Below, piece after piece: positions 1 through 6,868 of a stretch of DNA of 11,927 bases. A program made the position numbers and the translations under genes. Numbering within the stretch: position 1 is the stretch's first letter; each line of letters starts with the position of its first letter. Under the pieces are notes generated by a model. It worked only from the letters and a program-made list of their open reading frames with translations. It was not told where the DNA came from and did not search any database. Origin of the DNA: an uncultured delta proteobacterium (GTDB taxonomy: Bacteria > Myxococcota_A > Polyangia > Polyangiales > Polyangiaceae); contig CAITLX010000897.1 in the NCBI GenBank assembly GCA_903893335.1, forward strand, positions 1 to 11,927. Direction: 5' to 3'.

Positions 1-2
1 GC

Positions 3-1553
3 TCAGGGGCAAGCCGTCGCGGCGGCGCCGCTGTTGACCGGATCGACACAGAAGGGCCCGGCAACTCCGGCCGGGCCGCTCGCGCAGCACACGGCGTTGT
101 CGATGCCGCTCTGCGCGCACGACGTGCAGGGGCAGGTCGCGCAGGGCGCGGCGGTGGTGTAGTCGCGGCAGCGCCCCCCCGAGCAGAGCTGCGCCGAGCC
201 GCAGCGGTTGCCGCACTGGCCGCAGTTGGTCACGTCGGTCTGCGTGTTCACGCACGTCTGCGACTGGAAGCAGTACGTCGTTCCCGCGCCGCAGTTCTGC
301 TGCACGCAGGCGCCGTTCTGGCAGGTCTGGAGGAAGCTGCACGCCGTTCCGCAGCCGCCGCAGTTGGCGTGATCGGTGTTCGCGTTGACGCAGGCGTTGC
401 CGCACGGCAGGAGGCCGGGGAGGCACGCGCACGCGCCCCCCGAGCAGTACTGCGCGGCCGAGCACTGCGTCGCGTTGGCGCAGGTGGTGCCGCACTGCGT
501 CGGGTCGTTCACGATCGACACGCACTGGCCGTTGCACTGCGTGAGGCCGTTGGCGCAGGTGCACACGCCGGCCTGGCAGGTCGCGCCGTTGGTGCAGGCG
601 TTGCCGCACGCGCCGCAGTTCGCCGTGCTCGTCTGCAAGGAGACGCACGCGTTGCCGCACTGCGCCTGCCCGTTCGGGCAGAGGCACTGGCCCGCCGCGC
701 ACGTGTCGCCCGCGGGGCACTGGTTGGTGCAGGAGCCGCAGCGCTGCGTGTCGGTGGCGGTGTTGACGCACTGGCCGTTGCAGAACGACTGGCCCGTGGG
801 GCAGGTGCAGGCGTGGTTGGCGTCGCAGACGCGCCCGCCGGTGCAGTTGGTGTCGCTCACGCACGCCACGCAGTTGCCGGCGTTGCAGATCTCGCCGCCG
901 CCGCAGGCGCGGTTGCACGAGCCGCAGTGCAGCACGTCGGACGCGGTGTCGATGCACTGCGAGGTGCCGTTGACCGAGCAGTAGGACTGGCCGGTGGCGC
1001 ACGCGCACTGGTTGGTCGCGTTGCAGGTGCGCCCGCCGGTGCAGTTGGTGTCGCTCACGCACTGCACGCAGGAACCCGCGCTGCAGAGCACGCGCGGCGA
1101 GGAGCAGGTCGCCGAGGTCACGCAGTCGACGCAGCGCAGCGAGCTGGGGTCGCAGTACGGGTGGCCGGTGTTGGCGCAGTTGGCGTCGCCGAGGCACTGC
1201 ACGCAGACGCCTCCGGGCGAGCAGATGAGCGTGGGCGGCGGACAGTTCGCCGAGGTCGTACAGCCGATGGGAGCGGCCTCGACCGGTGCGTCGGCGGCGT
1301 CGGCGGCGTCCGCGTCGCCCGCGGTGCCGTCGGTGGACCCGTCGGACGTGGCGTCGGTCGCGCCGTCGCGGTCCGCTGCGGCGTCGGACGAGCCGTCCGT
1401 GCTGGCGTCGGACGAGGAGTCGACCGAGGCATCGACGGAGGCTCCGCCGCCGCCGAGATCGCCGAACTGGGCGTCCGAACCGCCGCCACAGCCCACCCCG
1501 ACGGCCGTGAGACCGACCACCAGCAACGCGACCAACCCTGCGTGAAGCCTCAT
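3..1553 (-). CDS. Cys-rich repeat surface lipoprotein, 516 aa
   Basis: The product has an N-terminal hydrophobic signal (about residues 5-21) ending in GVGC, with Cys22 as likely lipidation site. Gly at -3 makes this an imperfect lipobox. Residues 23-95 form an Asp/Ser/Ala/Gly linker. The rest holds about 76 cysteines in repeats such as CVSDTNCTGGR (residues 165 and 231) and, further on, units resembling C-GNACV...NCGACGNAC of about 45 residues. This looks like a disulfide-rich surface or adhesion stalk; no enzyme motif is visible. The start at 1553 was preferred to an in-frame ATG at 1607 because GGGAGG precedes it and the signal peptide follows directly. It is divergent from the glycoside hydrolase gene. 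Proteins of this style are common in myxobacteria and sometimes carry misleading enzyme names in automatic annotation. The exact function is unknown. Confidence 0.85.
   Translation of the reverse strand: MRLHAGLVALLVVGLTAVGVGCGGGSDAQFGDLGGGGASVDASVDSSSDASTDGSSDAAADRDGATDATSDGSTDGTAGDADAADAADAPVEAAPIGCTTSANCPPPTLICSPGGVCVQCLGDANCANTGHPYCDPSSLRCVDCVTSATCSSPRVLCSAGSCVQCVSDTNCTGGRTCNATNQCACATGQSYCSVNGTSQCIDTASDVLHCGSCNRACGGGEICNAGNCVACVSDTNCTGGRVCDANHACTCPTGQSFCNGQCVNTATDTQRCGSCTNQCPAGDTCAAGQCLCPNGQAQCGNACVSLQTSTANCGACGNACTNGATCQAGVCTCANGLTQCNGQCVSIVNDPTQCGTTCANATQCSAAQYCSGGACACLPGLLPCGNACVNANTDHANCGGCGTACSFLQTCQNGACVQQNCGAGTTYCFQSQTCVNTQTDVTNCGQCGNRCGSAQLCSGGRCRDYTTAAPCATCPCTSCAQSGIDNAVCCASGPAGVAGPFCVDPVNSGAAATACP
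831..1062. repeat. Direct repeat of 33-34 bp inside the Cys-rich gene
   Basis: The stretch 831-864 recurs without mismatch at 1029-1062, exactly 198 bases (66 codons) away. Both copies are in frame and encode the CVSDTNCTGGR module. The flanking modules are similar but diverged, so the DNA identity is stronger than the protein repeat alone requires. It probably marks a recent unit duplication or gene conversion within the repeat array. Confidence 0.85.
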
Positions 1554-1692
1554 GAATCCTCCCAAGCCGACGAGGTGCGCCCCGTGGAGACAAACCCCTG
1601 CCGTCATGGAATCGTACCCTCAGGGGCGGGCCTACAGGCAAGTGACCGGCTCGATTTCTCTGCGAGGCCCGCCGGAGGTAACATTCGCGACC
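1554..1692. promoter_or_regulatory. Divergent intergenic region with weak promoter-like elements
   Basis: These 139 bases separate two genes that are read away from each other, so both promoters should lie here. On the minus strand TTGCCT (1641-1636) and TACGAT (1616-1611) resemble -35 and -10 boxes, with a long 19-base spacer. An inverted repeat CCCCTG...CAGGGG (1595-1600 and 1621-1626) brackets the -10-like box and could be a regulator site. On the plus strand GGAGG at 1674-1678 may serve the hydrolase gene. All of these are weak sequence matches, not demonstrated sites. Confidence 0.3.
1558..1563 (-). promoter_or_regulatory. Ribosome binding site of the Cys-rich lipoprotein gene
   Basis: On the minus strand GGGAGG lies four bases before the ATG at 1553-1551. 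It decides for this start over the in-frame ATG at 1607, which would put 18 non-signal residues ahead of the signal peptide. Confidence 0.7.
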
Positions 1693-3171
1693 GTGAAGGC
1701 TCCCCTGCTCGCTTGTGCCCTCCTGGTCGCCGGATGCCACGCGAGCGACGCCGATGCGCCGCCGACCGCGGCGACGCCACCCGTGCCGGTGAGCGCGCGC
1801 TTCGTCACCGACGCGCAGGGGCGCGCGCTGCTGCTGCGCGGCTCCAACGTGAGCGGTCGCGCGAAGTCCGACCCGCTGCGCTCGCCGGGCCTCACCGACG
1901 CGGACGTCGAGCGCATGTCGCGCCGCTACGGCTTCAACCTCGCGCGCTACCTCGTGCTGTGGGACGCGCTCGAGCCCACCGCGGGCGCGATCGACGCGGC
2001 GTACCTCGACCGCGTCGCGGCCGACGTGGCGCGCCTCGGAGCCGCGGGCGTCTACGTCGTGTTCGACATGCACCAGGACGTGTACGCGACGAAGTTCTGC
2101 TGCGACGGCGCGCCACCGTGGGCCATCCGCGACGACGGCTTGCCGTTCAAGCTCCAGCAGCTCTGGGCCGCGAACTACCTGCAGCCCGCCGTCGAGCGCG
2201 CGTTCGACAACTTCTGGGACGCGGCGGGCAAGGACGCCGACTTGCAGCAGCACTACGCGGCGGCGTGGAAGGCGATCGCGATGCGCTTCGCGGGCGATCC
2301 GCACGTCGTCGGCTACGACGTCATCAACGAGCCGTCGCCGGGGTCGGACTTCGACGTGGTCGAGGCGCTCACGCGCACGAGCCCCGAGGGGGGCGGGAAA
2401 TCGCGCTCGTTCGACGAGACGAAGCTCGGGCCGTTCTACCAGCGCGTCATCGACGCCATCCGCGAGGTCGACCGCGACCGGTGGGTGTTCGTCGAGCCGC
2501 GCTACGGCGCGCCCGCCAACGGCTCGCCCACCTACCTGCCGGTGCTGCGCGACCCGCGCGAGGGGGCCGCGCGCGTCGTGCTCGCGCCGCACCTCTACTC
2601 GGCGATGGCCGAGGCCTCGGGGAAATACCTGCCCGGCGACGCGACCGTCGCGACCTGGGAGCGCGAGCGCACGGCCGAGGCCGCGCGCCAGGGCGGGCCG
2701 CTGTTGCTCGGCGAGTACTGGGCGTTCGCGTGGAGCGCGCCGGGCGCGACGCCGTTCGTCGAGGGGCTGCTCGCGATGGCCGACCGCATGATGATCGGCT
2801 GGGCCTACTGGGCGTGGGACGCAGGCGACGCGTCGGGCTCGTCGCTCTGGAGCCCGAGCGGCGAGGACAACCCGGCGGTCGACACCGTCGTGCGCCCCTA
2901 CGCGCGCGCGATCGCGGGCGAGCCCGTGTCGATGGCGTACGACGCGGCGACCCGCACGCTCGACGTCGTGTACGAGCGGCGCGACGCGGTGAGCGGGCCG
3001 ACCGAGGTGTGGATCCCGGCGGCGCGCGTCTACCCCGGCGGCTTCGAGGTGACGCTCGACGACCCGAAGGGCACCTGGAGCACGACGTTCGACGCGGCCA
3101 CAGGCCTCGCGCGCGTCGAGGCCGACGCGGCGACGACGAGCCACCACCTGCGCGTCGCGCCGAGGCCCTGA
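1693..3171 (+). CDS. GH5 endoglycoceramidase-like glycoside hydrolase, lipoprotein
   Basis: The 492-residue product fits the glycoside hydrolase family 5 branch that contains endoglycoceramidases and related glycosylceramide or steryl-glucoside hydrolases. Visible marks are NLARYLVLWDALEP in an early strand, FDMHQDV (residues 124-130), DGAPPWA, GYDVINEP with the likely acid/base Glu213, LLLGEYWAF with the likely nucleophile Glu341, and AYWAWD (371-376). About 115 residues after the barrel fit the small C-terminal beta domain of these enzymes, and total length is typical. The N-terminus from GTG 1693 is a short signal peptide with lipobox LVAGC (Cys15), so it should be surface or periplasmic. 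GGAGG lies 14 bases upstream, which is farther than usual, so the start is only fairly sure. Family knowledge suggests cleavage between a glycan and a ceramide; the substrate here is not proven. The gene ends 13 bases from the convergent lipoprotein gene. Confidence 0.85.
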   Translation: MKAPLLACALLVAGCHASDADAPPTAATPPVPVSARFVTDAQGRALLLRGSNVSGRAKSDPLRSPGLTDADVERMSRRYGFNLARYLVLWDALEPTAGAIDAAYLDRVAADVARLGAAGVYVVFDMHQDVYATKFCCDGAPPWAIRDDGLPFKLQQLWAANYLQPAVERAFDNFWDAAGKDADLQQHYAAAWKAIAMRFAGDPHVVGYDVINEPSPGSDFDVVEALTRTSPEGGGKSRSFDETKLGPFYQRVIDAIREVDRDRWVFVEPRYGAPANGSPTYLPVLRDPREGAARVVLAPHLYSAMAEASGKYLPGDATVATWERERTAEAARQGGPLLLGEYWAFAWSAPGATPFVEGLLAMADRMMIGWAYWAWDAGDASGSSLWSPSGEDNPAVDTVVRPYARAIAGEPVSMAYDAATRTLDVVYERRDAVSGPTEVWIPAARVYPGGFEVTLDDPKGTWSTTFDAATGLARVEADAATTSHHLRVAPRP

Positions 3172-3184
3172 GCGGGCGCGCGCG

Positions 3185-3796
3185 TCAGCCCGCGTCGGGG
3201 GTCGGCATGGGGCCGGCGTCGAGCGGAGGAGGAGGGCCTCCTCCGTCACGCGGCGCGCGGCACATGCCCACGCCCGGGAGCAGCGGCGTCTGGAGGCACC
3301 TCTCGCCCGGCGCGCACTCGGCGTCGCTCGCGCAGACCTGAGCCGAGCCACCGCCGCCGCACGAGGCCGCGCACGCGGCGCTCGCGCCGAACCCGCCGCC
3401 GCCTCCGCCGCCGGTGTAGGTCGCGCAGCAGACCTGACCCGCCGAGCAGTTGGCGGCGCTCGTGCAGCCGACCGCGACGGTGCCGCCCGGACACTTGCCC
3501 TTCGCCCCGCACGCAGCGGTGGCGCCCCCGCCGCCGAATCCGAGGCAGCACTCCTCGGCGACCGGATCGCAGGTCACGTTCGTGCCGCACGTGATGGGCG
3601 CAGGAGGCTTCGCGCCAGCGTCGCTCGTCGGGACGCCCGCGTCGTTGGACGAGATGCCGGTGTCGACGGTCGAGCCGTCGGCGCCGGGCGTGCCCGAGCC
3701 GGCGTCCGGATCCGAGGCGTCGGCCTCCGTCTTGCCGCCACAGCCCACGAGCGCGACGAGGAGAATGACGCCCAGCGGGCGAACGACGAGGTGCAT
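3185..3796 (-). CDS. Small Cys-rich lipoprotein, 203 aa
   Basis: The signal peptide ends in LVGC (Cys19), a good lipobox, followed by a Ser/Asp/Gly/Pro linker to about residue 66. The body has 16 cysteines in three related blocks: one ending EECC, one with CSAGQVCC, and one with CAPGERC. Between them are runs of Gly. The tail is Pro/Asp/Gly-rich. This is a disulfide-rich extracellular module with no recognisable catalytic motif. GGAG stands seven bases before the ATG. It follows the VWA lipoprotein gene after 37 bases on the same strand, so the two are probably co-transcribed and their products may act together on the surface. I do not recognise a named family, and the function is unknown. 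Confidence 0.75.
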   Translation of the reverse strand: MHLVVRPLGVILLVALVGCGGKTEADASDPDAGSGTPGADGSTVDTGISSNDAGVPTSDAGAKPPAPITCGTNVTCDPVAEECCLGFGGGGATAACGAKGKCPGGTVAVGCTSAANCSAGQVCCATYTGGGGGGGFGASAACAASCGGGGSAQVCASDAECAPGERCLQTPLLPGVGMCRAPRDGGGPPPPLDAGPMPTPDAG

Positions 3797-3833
3797 GCGT
3801 GGTCTCCGGGTGCGCGGCGAGGCGGCGCGTGGG

Positions 3834-5003
3834 TCAGTGCGTGATGGTGGCGCAGCCGAGCAGGATGTCGATCTCGGCGTCGTTGCCTGCCTGCTGGCTG
3901 GCGGTCTTGATCGTCGTGCACATCGGGTCGCAGATCTCGATGCGCTGCGGGTGCGCGGCGTCGTCGTAGTACCAGGAGGGCGTCGCCGGATCGCAGCTCG
4001 CCGCGTCGGCGACCTTGACGAGATCGGTCGTCTGGCCGCCCGAGAGGTACTGCACGTTGACGCGGTTGTAGTCGAGCGTGCCCGCCTCGGGCGTCGGGAT
4101 GAGGTACTCGCAGGTGAGCGCCTGGCCGCGGATGCTGTTGAGCGCGGTGATGAACTTGCTCGGGTCGCTCGCGTCGAACGACGTGCCCGAGCCGCCGGCC
4201 GAGGCCCACGCGTCGAGCCACGAGGTCGTCGCGCCCTGCATGCCGATGACGTAGGTGCGCACCGAGGGGGCGCCCTGGAAGCCCGCCTGCGCGACGCCGG
4301 CGATGCTGCCCAGGTCCTCGGGCGGGCACTCGGTCGGGTCGCCGTCGGTCGCGAACACGACCGCGACGGTGTGATCGGCGTGCGCCACCTTCCAGTTCTT
4401 CGCGTACTGGATGGCGCCCGAGAGCGCGGGGAAGGTCGGCGTGCTCGTGATCGGTTGGTGCTGCCCGAGGTGCTGGATGATCGTGGCGGCGTTGCCCGGC
4501 AGCGGCGCGATGGGGACCTCGGCCTGCGCGTAGTCGCCGATGTTGCACGAGTCCTCGGTGCCGCCGAGGAAGCCGCCCGTCGTGATCTCGATGGGGAAGA
4601 ACTGGATGCCGACGCCGATGCCGTCGGCGGCGGGGTCGCTGACGAACGCGGTGATGCCGCTGACGACCGCCTGCCACTTCGCGCCCTGCATCGACCCGGA
4701 CTGATCGACCATCATGAAGAGGTCGAGCGGGGTGAGCTGCCCCTTGGTGGCCTGCGCGGCGCACGCGCTCGCGTCGGTGAGGCCGCCGCCGCTGCCGCCC
4801 CCGCCAGCGTCGAAGAGGAGCCCGCCGGCGCCGCCCGTGCCGTCACCCCCGGTGCCGCCGGCGCCGCCGCCGTTGTAGCCCCCGCCCCCCTTGCCCTTGG
4901 CGACCGACGAGCCTTCGCCCGCGCCGCTGCAGGCGACGAGCGAGAGCGCCGCGAGAGCGGCGAGCGACCACGGGAGCGGCAGAAGTCGGAGAGATCGGAG
5001 CAT
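3834..5003 (-). CDS. VWA-domain lipoprotein, 389 aa
   Basis: The signal peptide ends in LVAC (Cys25). A very Gly-rich linker (about residues 27-80) leads into a von Willebrand factor A domain beginning TPLDLFMMVDQSGSM. Asp100, Ser102 and Ser104 form the DxSxS metal-ion site, Thr188 or Thr190 is the likely third ligand, and FATDGDP (Asp220) supplies the late acidic residue. Eight cysteines from 81 to 384 suggest disulfides in the domain and its C-terminal extension, including CDPMC near the end. Such domains bind proteins through a divalent metal. The start at 5003 was chosen over ATG 5081 because the signal peptide starts there and GAGG lies just upstream. The next gene downstream is a Cys-rich lipoprotein, so a two-part surface unit is plausible. 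The partner is unknown. Confidence 0.85.
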   Translation of the reverse strand: MLRSLRLLPLPWSLAALAALSLVACSGAGEGSSVAKGKGGGGYNGGGAGGTGGDGTGGAGGLLFDAGGGGSGGGLTDASACAAQATKGQLTPLDLFMMVDQSGSMQGAKWQAVVSGITAFVSDPAADGIGVGIQFFPIEITTGGFLGGTEDSCNIGDYAQAEVPIAPLPGNAATIIQHLGQHQPITSTPTFPALSGAIQYAKNWKVAHADHTVAVVFATDGDPTECPPEDLGSIAGVAQAGFQGAPSVRTYVIGMQGATTSWLDAWASAGGSGTSFDASDPSKFITALNSIRGQALTCEYLIPTPEAGTLDYNRVNVQYLSGGQTTDLVKVADAASCDPATPSWYYDDAAHPQRIEICDPMCTTIKTASQQAGNDAEIDILLGCATITH

Positions 5004-5096
5004 GCTGCCTCGCGCGAGGGTGTTGCCGGGGATGGGGAGCCGAGCTCGCGGCGCAACCGCCGCGAACCTCCATGATCGCACGGAGAATGACCCTGG

Positions 5097-5112
5097 TGCA
5101 AGGCGCGGGCCC
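5097..5112 (-). promoter_or_regulatory. Candidate sigma-54 promoter upstream of the VWA gene
   Basis: On the minus strand GGGCCCGCGCCTTGCA matches the sigma-54 pattern of GG at -24 and GC at -12 with ten bases between, including a full TTGCA. Two positions of the -24 block (TGGCACG) differ. It predicts a transcript start near 5086 and a leader of about 80 bases to the ATG at 5003. Myxobacteria use sigma-54 widely, but in DNA this rich in G and C the pattern can arise by chance. It also lies downstream of the previous minus-strand gene, so it would mark a new transcription unit. Confidence 0.25.
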
Positions 5113-5139
5113 GGGGCGCCACGCGGCGCGCGGGCGCTG

Positions 5140-5592
5140 TCAGAAGGACTTGTACGAGGCGACCGCGACGCCGAGCACGCCGACCGCGACGCCGAGCGCG
5201 AACGCGACGGCGAACGCGCGCTGCGCGAGCCTCGCCACGACGAGCCGCGTGTCGCCCGGCTCGCACCAGGGGACGGCCAGGTGCGCGACGCAGCCGACCA
5301 GCGCGAACGCGACCACGCCGACCGCGAGGTGCTCCTTGCGCTCGAACATCCACCCGAGCCGCGGCGCCTCGAGGAACAGGTGCTGCTTCAGGCGCGCGCG
5401 GTACTCGGGGTAGACCCACGCGCCGAGCGACGCCGCGACCGCGACCAGGCCGGTGGTGAGCCCGACCGCGAGCGGCGCGCGGCGGCGCGGGTTGCGCAGC
5501 AGCAGCGCGGGGTGCAGCAGGCCCGCGACCGCGAGCCACGCGAGGTGACCGTGGAGGCGCTCGAGCACGCGCAGGACGACGAGCGTGCTCAT
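5140..5592 (-). CDS. Four-helix inner-membrane protein with paired histidines
   Basis: This 150-residue product has four likely membrane helices: about 12-33, 41-61, 88-107 and 124-146. Histidines sit at 14, 16 and 27 in the first helix and at 88 and 104 in the third, and His71 lies in the loop after the second. The loop contains a YPEYR motif and FERKEH just before helix three. Two helices each carrying two histidines 11-16 residues apart resemble the arrangement in b-type cytochromes, so haem binding is possible but unproven. It is the last gene of a three-gene operon: its ATG overlaps the preceding stop as ATGA. I do not recognise a named family. Electron transfer or metal handling is the best guess. 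Confidence 0.75.
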   Translation of the reverse strand: MSTLVVLRVLERLHGHLAWLAVAGLLHPALLLRNPRRRAPLAVGLTTGLVAVAASLGAWVYPEYRARLKQHLFLEAPRLGWMFERKEHLAVGVVAFALVGCVAHLAVPWCEPGDTRLVVARLAQRAFAVAFALGVAVGVLGVAVASYKSF

Positions 5593-5939
5593 GGCAGCAG
5601 CGCCGCCTGAAAGGCGAGCAGCGCGCCGACCGGCACGACGAGCGCGCAGAGGAGCCGGAGCGTGCGCGCGGGGTCGCGGCGCGCGAGCGCGTAGGCGGGC
5701 AGCGCGAGCATGCCCGCGACGTAGGCGCCGACGCCGAGGCGCCAGAACATGGCGATGCGCGCCGACCAGATGATGGTGGCGGGGTCGGGCTCGCTCTTGA
5801 AGAGGACGTCGTAGCCGCGCAGCGCCGCGTAGGTGGCGGGCACCGAGAGCAGCGCCGCTGCCAGCGCAGCCGCGACGGCCAACCGGCGCGAACCGGGCCG
5901 CGCGAGGGGTTCGTCTCCGAGGGGCATGCGCGCGACCAT
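5589..5939 (-). CDS. Small three-helix membrane protein
   Basis: The 116-residue product has hydrophobic stretches at about 19-40, 62-83 and 94-113, consistent with three membrane helices. A segment between the first two contains FKSEPDPATIIW, and FWR starts the second helix. There is no histidine, so if the downstream neighbour holds haem this one would be a structural partner. The start overlaps the stop of the upstream barrel gene as TGATG, and its own stop overlaps the next gene as ATGA. Translation of the three is therefore likely coupled. An in-frame Met four codons further on is an alternative start. The family is not recognised. Confidence 0.75.
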   Translation of the reverse strand: MVARMPLGDEPLARPGSRRLAVAAALAAALLSVPATYAALRGYDVLFKSEPDPATIIWSARIAMFWRLGVGAYVAGMLALPAYALARRDPARTLRLLCALVVPVGALLAFQAALLP

Positions 5940-6763
5940 CAGATGGTGCCGCACAGCGTGAGCATGGCGGTCGCGCCGATGGCGTTCGCGGTGGCGAGCC
6001 CCATCGTCGCGGGGCCCGCGGTCAGCGCGCCGAAGAGCTGCCCCTTGCCGACGACGACCTGCGGCCCGCCGGCGAAGTCCCACGAGGCGCCGCTCGGCAG
6101 GCGCTTCGTGCCCGCGAGGCGGTAGCGCCCCTGGCCGTCGAGGCCGATGCGCACGAACGAGGCGACGTCGTAGCCGACGCGCGCGCGCACCTCGGTGTCG
6201 ACCTCCCCCTCGTCGGTGAGGCCGACGCCCGTGATCGCGTTGAGGTCGAGGTGCAGCCCGTCGCCGACGTACGACGCGAGCAGGCCGGCCTCGGCCTCGC
6301 TCTCGAGCTCGCCGCCCGGGGCGACGCCGAAGCCGTCGACTTTGTACTTGCCGAGCGCGCCGAGCGAGAAGCCCTCGCCCGGCGTGCCGACGAGGCGCAC
6401 GATGGCCGCCGCCGACGGCGCGAAGTGCCCCTCGCGGTACACGTCGCGCGGCGCGTCGACGACGAGCGTGACGCGGTCGGAGAGCGCCGCCCACGCGAGC
6501 ACGCCGCCGCCGAGCAGGGCGCTCTGCCGGGGCCCCGCGAGGCCGAGGCCGTAGGCCTGCGCGCCGACCGAGCCGGCGGGGGCGCCGAACGCGGTGTACG
6601 CCCAGGCGACCGTCGGAGCCTCCACCTTGGCGTCGTGAGCCGCGTCGGGCGCGCGCGCGCCCGAGGTCGAGATCTCCTGCGCGGAGGCAGGCAGCGCGAC
6701 GAGCGCGCACGCAGCGGCGGCCGCGGCGGAGGAGCGCGCGCGGCGGGCGAAACGGTGAAGCAT
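5939..6763 (-). CDS. Outer-membrane-barrel-like exported protein
   Basis: The 274-residue product has a signal peptide with an Arg-rich start, an Ala-rich core and the cleavage site PASA before QE (after residue 28). The mature part consists of alternating polar and hydrophobic strands with Gly and aromatic turns, for example GVLAWAALSDRVTLVVDAP and DGLHLDLNAITGVGLTDEG. This fits a small outer-membrane beta barrel, though no named family is recognised. No strong ribosome binding site precedes the ATG at 6763, and a Met 23 codons upstream is possible but does not begin a better signal. It is the first gene of the operon running leftward, and is divergent from another barrel-like gene 105 bases away. 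Only Cys20 in the signal and one cysteine near the C-terminus are present. Confidence 0.75.
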   Translation of the reverse strand: MLHRFARRARSSAAAAAACALVALPASAQEISTSGARAPDAAHDAKVEAPTVAWAYTAFGAPAGSVGAQAYGLGLAGPRQSALLGGGVLAWAALSDRVTLVVDAPRDVYREGHFAPSAAAIVRLVGTPGEGFSLGALGKYKVDGFGVAPGGELESEAEAGLLASYVGDGLHLDLNAITGVGLTDEGEVDTEVRARVGYDVASFVRIGLDGQGRYRLAGTKRLPSGASWDFAGGPQVVVGKGQLFGALTAGPATMGLATANAIGATAMLTLCGTI

Positions 6764-6868
6764 GGCGGCGAATGCTAGCACCGCGGCCTCGCGCGCGAGC
6801 GCGCCGCACGCAGCCCGCGCGGCGGCGCGCATCTGTCGTGGTCGCAGCCTCGGTGGTACAAGAGCCGG
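6764..6868. promoter_or_regulatory. Divergent promoter region with an extended -10 close to the plus-strand ATG
   Basis: These 105 bases separate two divergent envelope operons. On the plus strand TGG followed by TACAAG (6854-6862) resembles an extended -10 box. It would start transcription about seven bases later, at or next to the ATG at 6869, giving a leaderless message. No convincing ribosome binding site is present, which agrees with this. The -35 region is poor. On the minus strand I see no clear promoter. Confidence 0.3.

Noticed and set aside
3..1300. Regular spacing of similar motifs, considered as a CRISPR array
   Set aside because: The repeats are in-frame protein modules of varying sequence and spacing within one long reading frame with a ribosome binding site and signal peptide.
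1300..1500. A DGAT-like stretch in the linker of the Cys-rich lipoprotein, considered as a flavinylation site
   Set aside because: It lacks the Ser/Thr-Gly-Ala-Thr context and lies in low-complexity Asp/Ser/Ala sequence rather than an FMN-binding domain.
369..3341. A 990-codon plus-strand open frame
   Set aside because: Composition is Arg/Ala/Gly-rich without motifs, and it runs antisense to the Cys-rich gene and out of frame with the GH5 gene, both of which have clear family features.
3574..4764. A 396-codon minus-strand frame over the VWA gene
   Set aside because: It is out of frame with the VWA domain and has Arg/His-rich low-complexity composition.
5115..5135. A GC-rich hairpin (GCGCC-GCGT-GGCGC, minus strand) after the membrane operon, considered as a terminator
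   Set aside because: It has five pairs and no T run; such hairpins are frequent by chance at this GC content.
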